Shown: positions 17,518 through 25,842 of the stretch, piece by piece
How the letters are laid out: each line of letters starts with the position of its first letter
How positions within the stretch are numbered: the stretch's first letter is position 1
Source of the DNA: Yanghanlia caeni
GTDB lineage: Bacteria > Pseudomonadota > Gammaproteobacteria > Burkholderiales > Burkholderiaceae_B
Assembly: GCA_030733815.1 (NCBI GenBank)
Contig: JAUZQE010000010.1
Span: 27,056-91,055 of the forward strand
DNA length: 64,000 nucleotides
Direction of reading: 5' to 3'
The notes under the pieces: model-generated
Database searches by the model: none
Seen by the model: only the letters and a program-made list of their open reading frames with translations
What the model was told of the DNA's origin: nothing
Program-made: the position numbers and the translations under genes

Positions 17518-18147
17518 GTGATCACCTCAACTGTCGCCCCGCACTCGGGGCTGGGGCAGCGTGCCCCGCAACCCAAGCATTTCGTCTCACCACCCCAGGC
17601 CACGGCCGCCACCGGCGTGCTGCGCCACACGGTCAGCACCACCCTCTGGCGGACGGTGCCCGGCTACCCCGCCTACGAAGTCTCGGTCGATGGCGTCGTG
17701 CGCCGCTGCCAGGGCTTTCGCTGCCACCGCGCCCACCGGGTTCTGATGCCCTTCATCCGCCCCAACGGCTACGCCCAGATCCTCCTGTACCAAGGGGGCC
17801 AGCGCCAGCGCTTCGGGGTGCATCAACTCGTCGCGCTGGCCTTCCTCGGCCCCAAACCGTCACTCCAGCACCAGGTGGCGCACCTCGATGGCCAGCGCCT
17901 GAACAACCACGTCAGCAATCTCGCCTGGCTACTGCCCATCGAAAACGATGCGCACAAGGACCTGCACGGCACGCGGCTGCGCGGCTCGCAGATCCACAGC
18001 GCCAAGCTTGTGGAAGCCCAGGTCGTGCTGATCCGCCAGGCGCTCGCCGTCGGCATCCGGCAGTGCGTCCTGGCACAGACCTACGGCGTCTCCGATTCGA
18101 CGGTGAGTCTGATCGCGCGCGCCAAGACCTGGAGGCATGTGCGATGA
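17518..18147 (+). CDS. NUMOD4/HNH endonuclease
   Basis: The product has about 209 residues from a GTG with GGAGG at 17506-17510. LWRTVPGYPAYEVSVDGVVR is the NUMOD4 DNA-binding motif. The HNH core follows: HQVAHLDGQRLNNHVSNLAW with LLPIENDAHKDLHG. The C-terminus is a helix-turn-helix (QCVLAQTYGVSDSTVSLIAR). Such enzymes are homing or phage-associated nicking nucleases. Its stop overlaps the RuvC-like gene. Confidence 0.85.
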   Translation: MITSTVAPHSGLGQRAPQPKHFVSPPQATAATGVLRHTVSTTLWRTVPGYPAYEVSVDGVVRRCQGFRCHRAHRVLMPFIRPNGYAQILLYQGGQRQRFGVHQLVALAFLGPKPSLQHQVAHLDGQRLNNHVSNLAWLLPIENDAHKDLHGTRLRGSQIHSAKLVEAQVVLIRQALAVGIRQCVLAQTYGVSDSTVSLIARAKTWRHVR

Positions 18148-18599
18148 GAACGCTGGCACTCGATATGGGCTCACGCTGCGGCTGGGCCATTGGTAAAGCG
18201 GGCGAGGTGTGTTCCGGCGTGTGGGACATCGCCCCACGCCGGGGCGAATCGCCGGGAATGCGCTACCTGCACCTGCGCGCTCACCTGCAGCACGTGCGCG
18301 CGGCCTATCCCGATCTGGCGGCTGTGTTCTACGAGCAGGCACATCACCGGGGAGGCGCTGCCACCGAGTACGCCGTGGGGTGCGTTGCCACCGTGCAGGC
18401 CTGGTGCGCTGAGCACGGCATCGAACACGCGGCGGTGCACAGCGCCACGATCAAGAAGCACGCCACCGGCAAGGGCAATGCGCCCAAGGATGCGGTGATG
18501 GCGGCGATGCGCGGCCGTGGCTTTACGCCCGCTGACGACAACGAGGCCGACGCCCTGGCGCTGCTCGATTGGGCGTTTGCCCAGGGAGGTGCGCGATGA
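18144..18599 (+). CDS. RuvC-like Holliday junction resolvase
   Basis: The protein has 151 residues. LALDMGSRCGWA carries the first catalytic Asp, YEQAHHRGG the Glu, and DDNEADALALLDW the C-terminal acidic pair of the RNase H-fold RuvC family. The length is close to compact phage RuvC-like proteins. It overlaps the HNH gene (ATGA). It probably resolves branched DNA before packaging. Confidence 0.85.
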   Translation: MRTLALDMGSRCGWAIGKAGEVCSGVWDIAPRRGESPGMRYLHLRAHLQHVRAAYPDLAAVFYEQAHHRGGAATEYAVGCVATVQAWCAEHGIEHAAVHSATIKKHATGKGNAPKDAVMAAMRGRGFTPADDNEADALALLDWAFAQGGAR

Positions 18600-18982
18600 C
18601 TGCCTTTGCCATCAGCACCGAGCGCTGGCGTCCGCCGAAACCACGGGTCGGCCAGCGCGCCCTGGAAAAAGTCCTCAACCGCCACACCGCCGTGAGCTGC
18701 CCCGAGTCGCGTCTGTTCGTCGCGGTGATCAGCGCCGCCATCGTCGATTGCCTGTCCTTGGGCAAGGGCGTGAGGCGCGAAGCCCGGCGCTTTCTGCTGG
18801 GCGATGACCTGGGCTTGTGGTGCGACTGGGTCGGCCTGAACCCGGACTTCGTGCGCCGCATCGCCCACCAGGCCGGCTACCTCGCCGACGAACAGCAGCA
18901 CTGGGAAGGCGGGCGTGCCAAGGCACCCGCCCAAGCCCAGCACCCAACCGCCACCCCGAATCCCGAAGGAGCCTCCGAATGA
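18596..18982 (+). CDS. Hypothetical phage protein
   Basis: The protein has 128 residues and overlaps the RuvC-like gene (ATGA). A central VAVISAAIVDCLSLGKGVRR segment precedes ARRFLLGDDLGLWCDWVGLN, a pattern seen in small phage proteins encoded near RuvC-like resolvases. The C-terminus is low-complexity. No function can be named. Confidence 0.65.
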   Translation: MTAFAISTERWRPPKPRVGQRALEKVLNRHTAVSCPESRLFVAVISAAIVDCLSLGKGVRREARRFLLGDDLGLWCDWVGLNPDFVRRIAHQAGYLADEQQHWEGGRAKAPAQAQHPTATPNPEGASE

Positions 18983-19347
18983 ACCCCACCTCTGTTTCCA
19001 TCCCCTGCGCCCTCGGGCGTCTCGCCCCGGCGTCACCGGCCAGCAGCGATGAACTGCGCGCGATGCGTGCAGCCGCTTGGCACAAGCAAGGCATTGTGGT
19101 CGTACCGCTGGAGGACATCTACGACGAGTGGGATCGGGCGTTCCTGTCCGGCATCGCCACCAAGCTCTACGGCGCGCGAACGGCAACGACGAAGCAGAAT
19201 CGTCCCTGGCGCGAAGGCGAGGTCATCGACCGGGGTGATGGCGAGACCTGGACGGTGGTGGCGACCACGGCCAAATCGATCACCGTGCAACGTGACCGCG
19301 ACGGCGCGCTGGCCACCCTCGGGCAACTCGGGGAGGCGCGGCCATGA
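18979..19347 (+). CDS. Hypothetical phage protein
   Basis: The protein has 122 residues and overlaps its upstream neighbour by four bases. It has WHKQGIVVVPLEDIYDEWDR followed by an ARTATTKQNRPWREGEV segment and a small beta domain (GETWTVVATTAKSITVQRDR). I recognise no family. It is part of the tightly packed block 17.5-19.9 kb. Confidence 0.65.
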   Translation: MNPTSVSIPCALGRLAPASPASSDELRAMRAAAWHKQGIVVVPLEDIYDEWDRAFLSGIATKLYGARTATTKQNRPWREGEVIDRGDGETWTVVATTAKSITVQRDRDGALATLGQLGEARP

Positions 19348-19934
19348 CCAAGAAAACCCAACGCGCCAAGGCCCGTGCCGAGAAGAAGCCGCGCATCGGC
19401 GAGGAACACATCCGCCCGGACGGCAGCGTGATCCGCTACGTGCGGGAAGAGGACGATGACCAGAAGCCGGTCGACCACTACCGCTCCGTGGACACACTGG
19501 CGCTGATGCTCAGGAACGGCAGCATCACTGGTGCCATGCACGATGCCGGCCAACAGTTCTCGCAGGACTTCGCGCGGGCGTTTGGCAGTGGCGTCGCCAG
19601 TCCCAAGCTCGACGGCCTGCCGGGTGGTACAGCGCCTGGGCAGATGATGGTCGAGAGGAACGCCGGCGCTGCGCGTGCCGTGCGGGAGGCACTGGAGGCG
19701 GTCGGCGGTAGCGGCTCTCCTGCCGGATCGGCGCTGTGGTACGTGGCGGGGCTTGGGATGTCGGTCAGGGACTGGTCGATTCGCTTGGGCTGGAGCGGCA
19801 AGGCCATGTCCAAGGAGGAAGGCAAAGGCATCCTCATTGCCGCGCTAGGTATGCTGGCTCGGTACTATGGCTACGAGCGTGAGGCGCGGCCGCGTCGCCC
19901 ACCCCCGGTGCACGAGTTTGCCCGGTCGGGCTGA
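19344..19934 (+). CDS. Hypothetical phage protein, possible late regulator
   Basis: The protein has 196 residues. The N-terminus is very basic (KKTQRAKARAEKKPR). The C-terminal half has GMSVRDWSIRLGWSGKAMSK, which looks like a helix-turn-helix, and ILIAALGMLARYYGY. A position at the end of the early block suggests a transcriptional or DNA-binding role, which is inference. Confidence 0.6.
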   Translation: MTKKTQRAKARAEKKPRIGEEHIRPDGSVIRYVREEDDDQKPVDHYRSVDTLALMLRNGSITGAMHDAGQQFSQDFARAFGSGVASPKLDGLPGGTAPGQMMVERNAGAARAVREALEAVGGSGSPAGSALWYVAGLGMSVRDWSIRLGWSGKAMSKEEGKGILIAALGMLARYYGYEREARPRRPPPVHEFARSG

Positions 19935-19995
19935 TTGGCGGATAATCTCGGACGTCACCCCGGCGCGGGGTGGCGTTCGATCCTGGAGTGAATTG

Positions 19996-20175
19996 ATGAA
20001 ACCCGCAGCATTCAAAGCGACACCGAAGTTGGGCGTGGAAGCCAGCCGAGCCTTGTTGGAGGCCGTCGGCAGCGTCACCCTGACCGACAAACGTCGCCGC
20101 GAGTTGGCCTCGCTGGCTGAGTCTGCCCGTCAAGCCTTTGCCCGACCGCTGCCTACCAAGGCGAATGGCCATTGA
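19996..20175 (+). CDS. Putative antitoxin of the GNAT module
   Basis: The protein has 59 residues, CTGGAG upstream, and an 11-base overlap with the GNAT gene. It is helical and basic (LTDKRRRELASLAESARQAF). It does not clearly show the ribbon-helix-helix of DUF1778 antitoxins. A CACCCC/GGGGTG inverted repeat lies in its leader. The antitoxin role is assigned from context and size only. Confidence 0.5.
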   Translation: MKPAAFKATPKLGVEASRALLEAVGSVTLTDKRRRELASLAESARQAFARPLPTKANGH

Positions 20176-20707
20176 TCGAGACAGCCTCACCCTTCGACAT
20201 ATCCGCGATGTTGAAGACGAGGTTCTGAACCAGTTCTCTTGCGGTCGCCCCCAACTCGACGATTTCCTGCGCGAAGACGCACGCGACTACGATGCACACG
20301 GACTGACCAGCACGGTCATCGTGTTCGCCGAAGGCTACAGCTCTCCGGTTGCCTACTTCAGCCTAACGGCCGACTCGGTGCATCTGAGCAGCGGCGAGCG
20401 TACCGACCTGGGGCTGCCCTTCGATGCGCCAATCAGCTACTACCCGGCGGCCAAGATCACCAAGCTGGCCGTGATGTCCGAACTGCAGCGCAGCGGCATC
20501 GGTGAGGCGCTCATCGAGCTGATCTGCGGCATCGTCTCCACGGCCCCGTTTGCGGTGCGACTGCTCACGGTCGATGCGGTGAACCAGGAGGCGGTGCTGA
20601 ACTTTTACGAGCGCACTGGCTTCATCGAGAGCCTCTCGGAAAAGAAAGAACGCCAGAGTCAAAAGGTGCGCGACACCATCCTGATGTTCAAGGATCTGTA
20701 CCAGTAG
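20165..20707 (+). CDS. GNAT-family N-acetyltransferase, probable toxin
   Basis: The protein has 180 residues. The acetyl-CoA site is visible as KLAVMSELQRSGIGEALIE (Q/R-x-x-G-x-G/A), followed by VNQEAVLNFYERTGF with the conserved Tyr. The N-terminal segment FSCGRPQLDDFLREDARDYD is typical of GNAT toxins of the TacT/AtaT type, which acetylate aminoacyl-tRNA. Overlap with a small upstream gene fits a toxin-antitoxin pair. A non-toxic acetyltransferase remains possible. Confidence 0.7.
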   Translation: MAIDRDSLTLRHIRDVEDEVLNQFSCGRPQLDDFLREDARDYDAHGLTSTVIVFAEGYSSPVAYFSLTADSVHLSSGERTDLGLPFDAPISYYPAAKITKLAVMSELQRSGIGEALIELICGIVSTAPFAVRLLTVDAVNQEAVLNFYERTGFIESLSEKKERQSQKVRDTILMFKDLYQ

Positions 20708-20725
20708 CGCAGCAAAAAATTATTT

Positions 20726-20763
20726 GCATGCCAGCACCAAAACCTACTTGAACGGTGGCATGC
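20726..20763. promoter_or_regulatory. Inverted repeat, possible operator
   Basis: GCATGCCA (20726-20733) and TGGCATGC (20756-20763) form an 8-bp inverted repeat separated by 22 bases, just after the GNAT stop. It is followed by CAGTA...TACTG and by a 7-bp hairpin at 20799-20824. The 170-base gap before the next gene holds a likely promoter or terminator region. Confidence 0.4.
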
Positions 20764-20798
20764 CACAAGGTACAGTAATCCCGTACTGCTAATAACTG

Positions 20799-20824
20799 CG
20801 CCCACCGGAAACACCGCGTGGGCG
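20799..20824 (+). terminator. Weak terminator-like hairpin
   Basis: CGCCCAC (20799-20805) pairs with GTGGGCG (20818-20824), followed by TTGTCGTTT. The stem is good but the T tract is interrupted. Confidence 0.35.
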
Positions 20825-20878
20825 TTGTCGTTTCTGGGCCTGGCGTTCGCCTCTCTGCCCAGCGCTGGAGACTCCCCC

Positions 20879-21082
20879 ATGAAACTCCTCATCACCCGCC
20901 CGGTGGTCCTCACCGGCGACGGCGGCACGCGCGCGTTCGTCCCTGGCTTGACGGTCGATGTCGATGCGGCCACCGCTGAACAGATCCTGGTGAGTCAGGC
21001 CGGCATCGCTGCCGAGCCTGCCGCCTCAGCCGAAGCTGCTACCACCCCACGCCGCCGGAAGTCCGCCGATGCTGAAACTTGA
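20879..21082 (+). CDS. Small hypothetical phage protein (67 residues)
   Basis: GCTGGAG precedes the ATG. It begins MKLLITRPVVLTGDGGTRAF, has a beta-type core, and ends with an Ala-rich, basic tail (TTPRRRKSADAET). It overlaps the tail-completion gene by 14 bases. It is probably the first gene of the late-side accessory block. The function is unknown. Confidence 0.6.
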   Translation: MKLLITRPVVLTGDGGTRAFVPGLTVDVDAATAEQILVSQAGIAAEPAASAEAATTPRRRKSADAET

Positions 21083-21638
21083 CGTCACCGCAGACGTGGC
21101 CAAGGCGACCGAGCACCTCTCGGAACTGGCTCAGCAGCACGTCCCGAACGCTGCAGCCAAGGCACTGACCCGCACGGCCTTCGACGCCCGTGATGCGGTG
21201 CGCGAGGGTCTGCCCAAGCGCTTCAACCTGCGCCGCCCGTGGGTCAGCCAGGGCATAGGCGTGACGCAGGCCAAGCCGCGCACGCTGATGGCCGAGGTCT
21301 GGTCGCGGGATCGGTTCATGGCGCTGCAGGAAACCGGTGGCACCAAAACCAGCACCTCGGCCATCCCGCTCGGGCCGATGGCGCAGAAGGCTCGCACGCA
21401 GGTGATCCCCAAGAGCCAGTGGCCGGGCCAGATGCTGGCGAAGAAGAACGTGTTCTACCGTGCCGGTGCCGTGTTCGAGCGCCGTGACGAGAAGCGCATC
21501 CTGGCCTTGTACCTGCTGCGTCGCCAGCAGAAGGTCGAGCCGCGTTTCGGCATGGCCGACACCGTGCGCAGCGTGGCACTGCGGGAGTACCGGCGGCAGA
21601 TGGAACGCGCCCTGCGGGAAGAACTGACGAAGGGCTGA
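21069..21638 (+). CDS. Putative minor tail / tail completion protein
   Basis: The protein has 189 residues. An opening like LDVTADVAKATEHLSELAQ and NAAAKALTRTAFDARDAVRE is typical of HK97-gp10-like or lambda-Z-like tail completion proteins, which finish the tail terminus for head joining. The C-terminus is helical and basic. Its position before the terminase, far from the tail genes, is unusual. Confidence 0.6.
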   Translation: MLKLDVTADVAKATEHLSELAQQHVPNAAAKALTRTAFDARDAVREGLPKRFNLRRPWVSQGIGVTQAKPRTLMAEVWSRDRFMALQETGGTKTSTSAIPLGPMAQKARTQVIPKSQWPGQMLAKKNVFYRAGAVFERRDEKRILALYLLRRQQKVEPRFGMADTVRSVALREYRRQMERALREELTKG

Positions 21639-21839
21639 AGCGTGCGTCGGAACACTGAAAGTCGATAGCCCTAAAACGCGATAGGAAGCCTTTTGAGCGA
21701 TTTTGCGCTGAAGGCGCTGCTTGGTATTGCCGGGCCTGCAATCGCGCCTCTGGCGACGATTAACGGGTCCTCCCGGGCCATCTGAAGCGCGGGGGCCGCG
21801 CGCAGCGCGACGCTTGCCTAGCGTCAGACTCAAAAAATA

Positions 21840-22088
21840 GGTGGTCAGGTGGTCAGTGGTCACCCCGGCTGCCATCAAATGCTTGGAGATCCCCATGAGC
21901 ATGAGCTTGCGCGCCTACGCCCGGCATCGCGGCGTGGCCCTGTCCGCTGTCCAGAAGGCGATTGCCAGTGGCCGCATTCACCCGGAACCCGATGGCCGCA
22001 TCGATCCGATCAAGGCCGATGCCCAGTGGGATCGGCACACGCGAACCGCCCAGCCGACCACCCCCGGGGTGACCACCGCCCGACCACC
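21840..22088. repeat. GGTGGTC motif cluster, candidate packaging site
   Basis: GGTGGTC occurs at 21840-21846 and 21848-21854, with AGTGGTC at 21855-21861. The complement GACCACC occurs at 22056-22062, 22071-22077 and 22082-22088, inside the small terminase gene. Small terminase subunits often bind repeats near or in their own gene. The 21639-21839 stretch upstream holds no gene that I can support. Confidence 0.4.
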
Positions 22089-22425
22089 ACCGGTGTCCCA
22101 ACCCGCTGCACCGCCGCCGATGCCCCAGGCCAGCGACGAGGCCCGAGGTGTCGATTACCACAAGGCCCGGGCGGTGCGCGAAACCTACTCGGCGCGCCTG
22201 GCCAAGCTCGAATTCGAAGAGCGCACGGGCAAGCTGATCAGCAAGGACGAGGTCGACATCAAGTATTTCCAGCTGGCCCGCCAGCTGCGGGATCGGATGC
22301 AGCAGATCCCGCGCAAGGTTGCGCCCGAGATCGTCGCCCTGGTGGTGGCCGACCCGGATGTGCGCGGTGTCACCGACATCTTGGATGTCGCCATTCGTGA
22401 AGCCCTGGAGGACCTGGCCCGATGA
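21895..22425 (+). CDS. Terminase small subunit, Nu1-like
   Basis: The protein has 176 residues. The N-terminal winged-helix segment (LRAYARHRGVALSAVQKAIA) resembles lambda Nu1. A Pro/Thr linker (65-90) precedes a helical region with ARAVRETYSARLAKLEFEER and QLARQLRDRMQQIPRKVAPE, as in Nu1/DUF1441-type packaging proteins. It would bind the packaging site and load the large subunit. That partner lies 6 kb downstream, beyond the methyltransferases and an inverted block. Confidence 0.75.
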   Translation: MSMSLRAYARHRGVALSAVQKAIASGRIHPEPDGRIDPIKADAQWDRHTRTAQPTTPGVTTARPPPVSQPAAPPPMPQASDEARGVDYHKARAVRETYSARLAKLEFEERTGKLISKDEVDIKYFQLARQLRDRMQQIPRKVAPEIVALVVADPDVRGVTDILDVAIREALEDLAR

Positions 22426-22664
22426 AGAAACACCCGATCAAAACCCACCCGATGTGGAACCCCAACGAGCCGACCTACGCCGATGTCGGGGACGTAGTCG
22501 GCAAAGCCTTCGCAGCGGGCCTGCGCCCCGATCCTGTCGAAGAGCCTGTGTCGGCAGAGCGGCCATCTGAGCTTCTCGAAATCTTGGTGCGCGACGCCCT
22601 GCGCCAACACCTCGATGCGCTGATTCCTATCGTCGCCCGCGAGATCACGCAGCGTCTGCGCTGA
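22422..22664 (+). CDS. Small hypothetical phage protein (80 residues)
   Basis: It overlaps the small terminase stop by four bases. The sequence opens KKHPIKTHPMWNPNEPTYAD and ends in a helical, acid/base-mixed domain (LVRDALRQHLDALIPIVARE). There is no known motif. Translational coupling to terS suggests a packaging accessory, which is inference. Confidence 0.6.
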   Translation: MKKHPIKTHPMWNPNEPTYADVGDVVGKAFAAGLRPDPVEEPVSAERPSELLEILVRDALRQHLDALIPIVAREITQRLR

Positions 22665-22719
22665 TTTCTTCGTCAGATCCCTCTGGCGAATGTTTCAACA
22701 TTTTCGTCGAGGGTCATCG

Positions 22720-24153
22720 ATGACGACTCCCTTCACCCCTGCCATGGCCAGCCGCATCGAGCTGTGGCCGCTGGATCGGCTCAAGCCCTACGCCAAGAAT
22801 GCGCGCACCCACTCTGATGCACAGGTGGCACAGATCGCCAGCAGCATCGTCGAGTACGGTTTTACCGCGCCGCTGCTGGTCTCGGGTGATGGCGGCATTC
22901 TGGCTGGACATGGTCGCCTGGCGGCTGCGCAGAAACTCGCGCTCGATGTCGTACCGGTGGTCGTGCTCGATCACCTGACACCTACTCAGCGCCGCGCCTA
23001 CATCCTCGCAGACAATGCGCTTGCCCAAGCCGCAGGCTGGGATGAGGAACTGCTGGCGTCCGAACTGGCCGAGTTGTCCGCCGCCGGTTTCGACCTGGCG
23101 CTGACCGGCTTCAGCGACGACGAGCTGGCCGACCTACTGGGCGAAGCCGATCCGGACGACAAAACAAATCCGCCAATTAGCGGATTTACCGAAGACGCCG
23201 ACGAGGACATCCCGGAGGCGCCGGCCACCCCGGTCAGCCAGACGGGTGACATCTGGCAACTGGGTGCGCATCGCCTGATCTGCGGCGACTCGACCGATCC
23301 GTCCGTGGTCGCCGCGCTGATGGCGGGCGACCGGGCGAGCCTGTGCTTCACAAGCCCACCCTACGGTCAGCAGCGTGACTACACGCAAGGCATCGCCGAC
23401 TGGGATGCGCTGATGCGCGGCGTCTTCGCCAACTTGCCGATGGCAGGCGACGGTCAGGTGCTGGTGAACCTCGGTCTGATTCATCGCGACAACGAGTTCA
23501 TCCCGTATTGGGATAGCTGGATCAGTTGGATGCGCACGCAAGGCTGGCGACGTTTTGGCTGGTACGTCTGGGACCAGGGCCCCGGGATGCCTGGCGACTG
23601 GGCCGGGCGCCTGGCGCCGAGCTTCGAGTTCGTCTTCCACTTCAACCGCGAAAGCCGCAAGCCCCACAAGATCGTGCCGTGCAAGCACGCCGGCCAGGAC
23701 TCGCACCTGCGCGCCGATGGCAGTTCCACGGCGATGCGCGGCAAGGATGGCGAGGTCGGTGGCTGGACCCATGCCGGGCAGCCCACGCAGGACTTCCGCA
23801 TCCCGGACAGCGTGATCCGGGTGATGCGTCACAAGGGCAAGATCGGCCGGGATATCGACCATCCGGCGGTGTTTCCGGTGGCCTTGCCCGAGCACATCTT
23901 GCTGGCGTACTCGGACCCGGGTGATGTTGTCTTCGAGCCCTTCGGCGGCTCCGGTACCACGATCCTGGCCGCCCAGAAGACGAATCGCGTGGCCCGCGCC
24001 ATCGAACTGGCCCCGTCCTACACCGACGTGGCGGTCAAGCGCTTCCAACAAAACCACCCCGACATCCCGGTGACCTTGCTGGCCACCGGACAGACCTTTG
24101 CCGAGGTCGAATCAGAACGACTGGAGAACACCGATGCAAGCCTGGCTCGCTGA
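22720..24153 (+). CDS. ParB-N / DNA methyltransferase fusion, TSPPY type
   Basis: The protein has 477 residues. Residues about 15-100 are a ParB/Srx-type nuclease-like domain (LKPYAKNARTHSDAQVAQIA, GILAGHGRLAAAQKL). From about 175 a DNA methyltransferase follows, with TSPPYG at 211-216 (motif IV) and FEPFGGSGTT at about 405-414 (motif I), the beta-class order. TSPPY fits N4-cytosine or N6-adenine methylation. Phages use such enzymes against host restriction. No cognate nuclease gene is adjacent. The ATG at 22720 has GAGGG upstream. Confidence 0.85.
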   Translation: MTTPFTPAMASRIELWPLDRLKPYAKNARTHSDAQVAQIASSIVEYGFTAPLLVSGDGGILAGHGRLAAAQKLALDVVPVVVLDHLTPTQRRAYILADNALAQAAGWDEELLASELAELSAAGFDLALTGFSDDELADLLGEADPDDKTNPPISGFTEDADEDIPEAPATPVSQTGDIWQLGAHRLICGDSTDPSVVAALMAGDRASLCFTSPPYGQQRDYTQGIADWDALMRGVFANLPMAGDGQVLVNLGLIHRDNEFIPYWDSWISWMRTQGWRRFGWYVWDQGPGMPGDWAGRLAPSFEFVFHFNRESRKPHKIVPCKHAGQDSHLRADGSSTAMRGKDGEVGGWTHAGQPTQDFRIPDSVIRVMRHKGKIGRDIDHPAVFPVALPEHILLAYSDPGDVVFEPFGGSGTTILAAQKTNRVARAIELAPSYTDVAVKRFQQNHPDIPVTLLATGQTFAEVESERLENTDASLAR

Positions 24154-25426
24154 CAAACTGGAGCATTGGCCCATCGAGCGCCTGTTGCCCTATATCCGAA
24201 ATGCCCGCACCCACTCCGAGGCCCAAATCGCGCAGATCGCGGCGAGCATCGCCGAGTTCGGCTTCACTGCGCCAATCCTGGCCGGGTCGGATGGCGTGAT
24301 CGTGGCCGGTCACGGGCGTTTGGCGGCGGCGCGCAAGCTGGGGTTGGCGAGCGTGCCGGTAGTGGTGCTTGAGCATCTCACCCCAACCCAGCGTCGGGCT
24401 CTGGTGATCGCCGACAACAAGATCGCCGAGAACGCCGGATGGGACGAGGAACTGTTGCGTCTGGAGCTGGCCGAGTTGCAGGAGGCCGATTTCGACTTGG
24501 CGCTCACCGGCTTCGATGCCGACGAGTTGCTGGAGATCATGGCGGGCGAGGAAACCACTGCCGAGGGCCACACCGACGAGGATGCTGCTCCCGAGGTCCC
24601 GGTCACCCCAGTGTCTAAGCCTGGTGATGTCTGGATCATGGGCAAGCACCGGCTGCTCTGTGGCGACAGCACTGATGACGCGAGCTACGACACGCTGCTC
24701 GGCACCGAGCGGGTGGCGATGATCTTCCAAGATCCGCCGTACAACGTGGACTATGCCAACACGGCCAAGGACAAGCTGCGCGGCACCAACCGTCCGATCC
24801 TGAACGACAACCTCGGCGACGGATTCCAGGACTTCCTGCTGGCGGCGTTCAAGCCAGCGCTGGCCCGATGCAATGGCGCGGTCTACGTGGCGATGTCCTC
24901 ATCGGAACTTGACACCTTGCAGTCCGCCTTCCGTGCTGCCGGTGGCAAGTGGTCGACCTTCATCATCTGGGCCAAGAACACCTTCACGCTCGGGCGCTCG
25001 GACTACCAGCGCCAGTACGAGCCGATCCTCTACGGCTGGCCCGAGGGAGCTACCCGCCACTGGTGTGGTGACCGCGACCAAGGCGATGTGTGGCACTTCA
25101 ACAAGCCGCGCGTCAATGACCTGCACCCAACAATGAAACCGGTGGAACTGGTCGAGCGAGCGATCCGCAACTCCAGCCGACCGGGTGATGTGGTGCTCGA
25201 TCCCTTCGGTGGCTCTGGCACCACGCTGATCGCCGCTGAGAAGTCCGGTCGCCAGGCGAGGTTGATTGAGCTCGACCCCAAGTACGTCGATGTGATTGTT
25301 CGTCGCTGGCAGGAATACGCTGGCTCACAGGCGGTGCGGGAAGCGGATGGGGTGAAGTTCGATGACCTGGTCGGCACAGCCGATTCTGCCGACGCCAGTG
25401 ATATCGATGCCGAGGTGGCGCTGTGA
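24134..25426 (+). CDS. ParB-N / DNA methyltransferase fusion, DPPY type
   Basis: The protein has 430 residues and the same architecture as its neighbour: a ParB-like domain at about 10-95 and a methyltransferase with DPPYNV at 200-205 and LDPFGGSGTT later. DPPY is the usual adenine-N6 motif. It overlaps the first fusion by 20 bases and has CTGGAG before the ATG. The ParB halves are clearly similar and the catalytic halves much less so, pointing to an old duplication with new specificity. Role: modification of phage DNA. Confidence 0.88.
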   Translation: MQAWLADKLEHWPIERLLPYIRNARTHSEAQIAQIAASIAEFGFTAPILAGSDGVIVAGHGRLAAARKLGLASVPVVVLEHLTPTQRRALVIADNKIAENAGWDEELLRLELAELQEADFDLALTGFDADELLEIMAGEETTAEGHTDEDAAPEVPVTPVSKPGDVWIMGKHRLLCGDSTDDASYDTLLGTERVAMIFQDPPYNVDYANTAKDKLRGTNRPILNDNLGDGFQDFLLAAFKPALARCNGAVYVAMSSSELDTLQSAFRAAGGKWSTFIIWAKNTFTLGRSDYQRQYEPILYGWPEGATRHWCGDRDQGDVWHFNKPRVNDLHPTMKPVELVERAIRNSSRPGDVVLDPFGGSGTTLIAAEKSGRQARLIELDPKYVDVIVRRWQEYAGSQAVREADGVKFDDLVGTADSADASDIDAEVAL

Positions 25427-25659
25427 AGCAGTCGCGCTGGATGTCGCTGGTGGAAGCCGTGACCAATATGCTGGTCGGCTACGGTGTGGCGGTGGCGACC
25501 CAATGGCTGGTGTTTCCCCTCTTCGGGCTTCACGCCACGCTGCAGGAGAACTTGCTGATTGGCCTCATCTTCACGGCCGTGTCGCTGGTCAGGAGCTACG
25601 TGCTGCGCCGGGTCTTTGAGGCGCTGCGCGTGCGTCAGTTGTCCCCAAATTCGGGGTAA
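25423..25659 (+). CDS. Small membrane protein, DUF7220-like
   Basis: The protein has 78 residues and a GTG start overlapping the methyltransferase stop. Two hydrophobic segments are visible: MLVGYGVAVATQWLVFPLF and NLLIGLIFTAVSLV, followed by a basic end (RSYVLRRVFEALRVRQ). This matches small phage DUF7220-type inner-membrane proteins of unknown function. Its 3' end overlaps the convergent minus-strand gene by 25 bases. Confidence 0.7.
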   Translation: MKQSRWMSLVEAVTNMLVGYGVAVATQWLVFPLFGLHATLQENLLIGLIFTAVSLVRSYVLRRVFEALRVRQLSPNSG

Positions 25660-25832
25660 AGGTCGCCGCTGCTGATGTCGGCGCGGTACGTGACGTCACG
25701 GAACTCGCCGGGCGCATCGGCCAGGATTACGCCACCGACCGACTGGATGGCGACGCCGTACTTGCGGGTGAGTGCCGTCAGCTCGGCGATGAACTGCTCA
25801 TAGTTGGTGGTGAGGGGTGTGGTGGTGGCCAT
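25635..25832 (-). CDS. Small hypothetical phage protein (65 residues)
   Basis: It is the last gene of the inverted block. The product is acidic (NYEQFIAELTALTRKYGVAI, then ADAPGEFRDVTYRADISS). GGAAATCGCC lies before the start. It lies 10 bases behind 25843-26211, so they are probably co-transcribed. I see no motif. Confidence 0.6.
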   Translation of the reverse strand: MATTTPLTTNYEQFIAELTALTRKYGVAIQSVGGVILADAPGEFRDVTYRADISSGDLYPEFGDN

Positions 25833-25842
25833 GGCGATTTCC

